Origin: Diphasiastrum complanatum
Lineage: Eukaryota; Streptophyta; Lycopodiopsida; Lycopodiales; Lycopodiaceae
Direction: 5' to 3'
NCBI GenBank assembly: GCA_029204225.1
Contig: CM055101.1
Location: forward strand, 38,483,374 to 38,547,373
Length of the DNA stretch: 64,000 nucleotides
Of this stretch, positions 60,916 through 64,000 are shown one piece after another. A model generated the notes under the pieces. That model was given only the letters and a program-made list of their open reading frames with translations. It did no database searches and was not told the origin of the DNA. The first letter of the stretch is position 1; every line of letters starts with the position of its first letter. Made by a program: the position numbers and the translations under genes.

Positions 60916-61814
60916 TAAAACTCAGGAGAGGAAAAGTGGTCCGAAGAGGGAGAATTCTACACCAAGGAATGCTTATATGTAAATATTCAACTTCGTAGAG
61001 TGTGTAGTGGTATGTTAAAGATGTTGAGTTGAAATTGATAACGTTAACTAGGAGAATTAATACTAATAATGGCTTACATGATCCACAGATTTGGCCTGGC
61101 CAGCGCCCCACAGGCAGATCTATACTAATAATGGCTAGCTCCCCACAGGCAGATCATCGAGCTCTAAGCTTTGAAAACTGCTCGCATTTCAAGAAGCGTG
61201 GAGAGGTTCTACCATACATCGAAACGTCTATCAAATCTACATTTATGAGATTTGAGATCTGAGGCAAGTAGTAGGTTGATTTGACACTGTAGCTATATTT
61301 TTTCGATGGATGGTTTTTTCCATGTATAAATATTGATGGAAAAGAGAACTTAAGAATCATAAATTAAACCAGCAATTTATTATTGGCTAATTTGAAAAAA
61401 CACCTATTTTATTGTTTTTTAGAGGTAAATATTTTTCCACGACCACTGAACTACATGTCGCTCCAGGCTTAAAAGTTAACTTAGAAGAATCCAAGGTAAC
61501 TTTTTTTTTTTTGGAAAAGCTCAATAGCACTATCATATATTCACAACTATACATATGTTGTGACATTCAAGGAAATGTTTATTGAGGACAATGCTCTTAG
61601 GACAAATCTTTAGGTGTCAACTTTTAGGACATAATCATGCCGACCGTTAGAGCTGGCATGCATTATGAATTCAACCCAGTGTTAGTTCCTACCATTTTCC
61701 ATCCAATTGTTATTCCACATACAAAGAGAAAGAGTTGTTATTTCACAATACAGAGAGACTGAGAACGTGAGAGATAGAAAAACGATAGTGAGAGAGTGAA
61801 CACTTTTTTTTGAG
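60916..61814. other. unassigned; small local duplication
   Basis: CCCCACAGGCAGATC and ACTAATAATGGCT each occur twice around 61060-61160, a tandem duplication of about 38 bp. Poly-T lies near 61500 and a (GA)n stretch near 61818. No gene. Confidence 0.45.
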
Positions 61815-63090
61815 GCGAGAGAGAGAGAGAGAGTCATTGAAGAACCTACGAGTGTTTGGAGGCATCGCCTATGCGTAGCAAGCTGTACGACCCCGATACC
61901 CAACGGATTTTATTCGGCAGGGATACAGTCTTTATCGAGGATCAGTTCAACGACTTCAAAGAAAAAGATAAAATTCGTTGAGAACCTTCGACACCTTCCA
62001 TTGACACGACAGTTCGAGCCTCTGGCTCAATTGTGCCCATAGTCGATCAGCTATTCGACAGTGAGTCAGAAGAAGACGTTGTCGCTACTCAGCAACAACA
62101 AGCCCAAAAAATGGATTATCGACCGATGCTACCTCCAAGAAGATCGAACTGGGTGCACTCACAGCCCACAAGATATATTAATGAGCCCGCCTGTCTATTA
62201 ATTTAGGAAGTGACTATTGTCAAAGAAGCACTTAGCCAACTAGACTCCGATATCTAGAGAGAAGCGATGGACAGAGAGTATTCCACTCTGATCAAGAACC
62301 AGACATGGTCATTAGTTGAACCACCTGCTGGCAGCAATCTAATTGATTGCAAATGGGTGTTTAACATCAATTACAATGCCAATGGAGGTATTGACCGAAG
62401 AAAGTCCTGACTAGTAGCGCGAGGATTTGTTCAGATTTCCAACATTGACTAAAACGAGACTAAACAAGACCTATTATCGCTTTTGTAGTTAGTTCACTAA
62501 GCCAATTCATGGCTAATCTTAGCATCACCCATTGGAAGGCTCTTATAAGAGTCATGAGATATGTTTGAGGTATGGGTAAGTCGACAATGACAATCTCCAT
62601 CGACTCAGTGGATATTCTGATGCAAGCTAGGGAGGAGATGTAGATATTTGTAAATCCACATCTAAATTTACATTCCTTCTCAACTGCGGTCCCATCTCTT
62701 GGAACAGTCGTAAGCAAACCTCTATTTCTCTTTCCTCTATAGAAGCATAGTACATTGCTGCTTCTCAAGCTATTAAAGAAGCATTTTGGTTGAGAAATTT
62801 ACTATCAGATATTAGTCTGAATCAATGCACCCCAAGAATTGTATTTTGTGATAATCAGAGTGTTATGGCCTTATCGACCAACCCTAGAATTAATGCTAGG
62901 AGTAAGAACATTGAGATTTGATATCACTATGTCAGGGGTAAGGCTCTCAACAAAGAGGTAAGCTTAACATACTGCCGGGCACAAGACATGATTGCAAATG
63001 TATTTACCAAGGCATTGAGCATTAATGTACACAACAGATTTTATGCATTGCTTAGTCTAAATATCAAAGCATTCACGGATCTAGATTAAG
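61815..63090 (+). pseudogene. Ty1/copia integrase tail, RT N-terminus and RNase H (broken, internally deleted)
   Basis: SLKNLRVFGGIAYA is followed by a frame change. One frame from about 61873 then reads SKLYDPDTQRILFGRDTVFI and EDQFNDFKEKDKI, TGA 61978, a linker with SESEEDVVATQQQQAQ, and TAG 62204 and 62255. RT start REAMDREYSTLIKNQTWSLV follows, with DCKWVFNINYNANGG, TGA 62408 (S-stop-L-V-A-R-G-F, usually Arg) and LVARGFVQISNID. The RT catalytic region is deleted near 62460. The sequence then jumps to RNase H: SQFMANLSITHWKALIRVMR, FLLNCGPISWNSRKQTSISL, SSIEAEYIAASQAIKEAFWL, CDNQSVMALSTNPRINARSK, YHYVRGKALNKEVSLTYCRA and ANVFTKALSINVHNRFYALL. It ends directly before a polypurine tract and LTR. 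Confidence 0.9.
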
Positions 63091-63097
63091 AGAGGGT

Positions 63098-64000
63098 GTT
63101 GGATTTATTTGTCTACTTTCCTAAATCCCATGTTAACCTAATTCCATTGATAGTGCTGCAGTTTTACACACATTGTCGCACAATTTGCAGAAATACCTTA
63201 GTATTGAACTAAATCTCATGTTAATCTAGTTCCATTCATGTTGTTGCAATTTTATACACATTGTCGCGCAATCTGCAGAAATACCTTATTATCGCAGACG
63301 AGCTTGAAAGGCTCATATGACGTATCGACTTGTCAGACTTATCGGAGGACTGACTTGTCAACTCACTCGACTAGTCAACTTGTTGACTCACTCGACTAGT
63401 GGACTTGTCCGACTTATCGACTCAAATGACTAACATCAAAGACGATACTGTCCCGACATTATCAACTAGCAACAACGACATACTCGACTCCGAATAGTCG
63501 AAGCCTTCACACTCACTTTCTGTACTGTGCAAACCACTTGACAATGACAGTAGCCTCCTTGATCTACTCTAGATGGCACAATGGCTCCACGCCATCTTCT
63601 TGTACACTCATCTGCACAAATGTAAAATTGTATATAGATGACTCTTGTAATCTAATCAGTAAATCAAAGGATAATGAATTAGAGAGACAGACACTATAGA
63701 TGCTTTCATGCATCGATTATTTCTTTCAGTCTAATTGTCAGTAATAAGCTCATAGTTTTACAAACCGGAGTTAGCTTCTTGAGCATGCAGTTTCATCCAC
63801 TATTGTCTTGTGCTCATAACATCAATCTGACTTGTATTTCTATACATTAAACTGAATCAATCACTATCTTTTATTGCATTCAGAGTTCTTGTTAGAATTG
63901 TATGCAATTAAGCTCTACTCTACTCTTGTTGTAGTGCACGCACCGAGGGAACCAATCAACCAATCTTCGTGCAATAGTAGGATCGTTCCGATCCAATTGC
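63098..64000 (+). repeat. 3' LTR of the last copia element (runs off the window)
   Basis: Starts TGTTGGATTTATTTG after AGAGAGGG. It contains an 85-bp tandem duplication (63122-63203 and 63207-63288, with CATTGTCGC and CTGCAGAAATACCTTA-like phrases) and repeated GACTTGTC/CACTCGACTAGT phrases at 63330-63420. A TATATAG lies at 63631-63637. The right end is beyond 64000 or near it. Confidence 0.7.

Overview
This window looks like retrotransposon-dominated nuclear DNA of a land plant. The reasons are Ty3/gypsy and Ty1/copia polyproteins on both strands, primer-binding sites that match the 3' end of plant initiator-Met tRNA, LTRs with TATA boxes, long (AT)n/(GA)n microsatellites, and in-frame stops that look like decay of methylated CAG and CGA codons. 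The species cannot be named from the sequence. No intact, recognisable host gene was found, and nearly every coding region is broken by stops or frameshifts.

Layout. 0.99-2.6 kb: minus-strand chromovirus remnant (two LTRs, integrase tail with chromodomain) with a 116-bp palindrome at its rearranged end. 5.0-6.1 kb: copia RT/RNase H (+). 6.7-7.4 kb: gypsy RT (-), abutting a plus-strand LTR with primer-binding site (7.39-7.81 kb). 11.9-13.7 kb: gypsy-type gag (-) with five stops in one frame. 13.2-18.6 kb: a 2.7-kb tandem duplication carrying two unfamiliar ORFs. 18.8-24.35 kb: degenerate gypsy gag-PR-RT-RH-IN (+). 24.3-26.0 kb: first copy of a 1.7-kb repeat that recurs at 48.4-50.1 kb. 26.5-27.95 kb: broken unknown gene (-) with a probable 89-bp intron.

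28.3-30.5 kb: copia (+) interrupted by a small repeat whose inverted second copy lies 0.9 kb away. 31.4-41.2 kb: copia material (-), part of which is duplicated in tandem (about 3.5 kb) with the breakpoint at an (AT)n(GA)n tract; the most complete element reads gag-PR-IN-RT-RH from 40.2 kb leftwards, with a PBS at 40.30 kb. 42.5-43.7 kb: gypsy gag fragment. 44.5-45.2 kb: LTR-like sequence and a CT microsatellite. 48.0-52.2 kb: clusters of a near-palindromic motif (GCGTGGATTATCCACGC) around the second 1.7-kb repeat and an unknown gene with one probable intron (50.3-51.3 kb).

52.4-54.7 kb: an unidentified 2.2-kb segment between 65-bp direct repeats. 55.5-58.4 kb: a large broken gene (-) resembling the DUF7869 transposase-like family, with a novel N-terminus containing four peptide repeats. 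58.6-59.3 kb: degenerate CTTAG-rich minisatellite, followed by a T-rich desert. 61.8-64.0 kb: copia RT/RNase H (+) and its 3' LTR, which runs off the window.

The genes do not form a pathway; they are layered, mostly dead mobile elements. The points of most interest are the dyad-motif repeat family with its associated intron-bearing gene, the DUF7869-like gene, the two large tandem duplications, and the strand-specific stop-codon decay signature.
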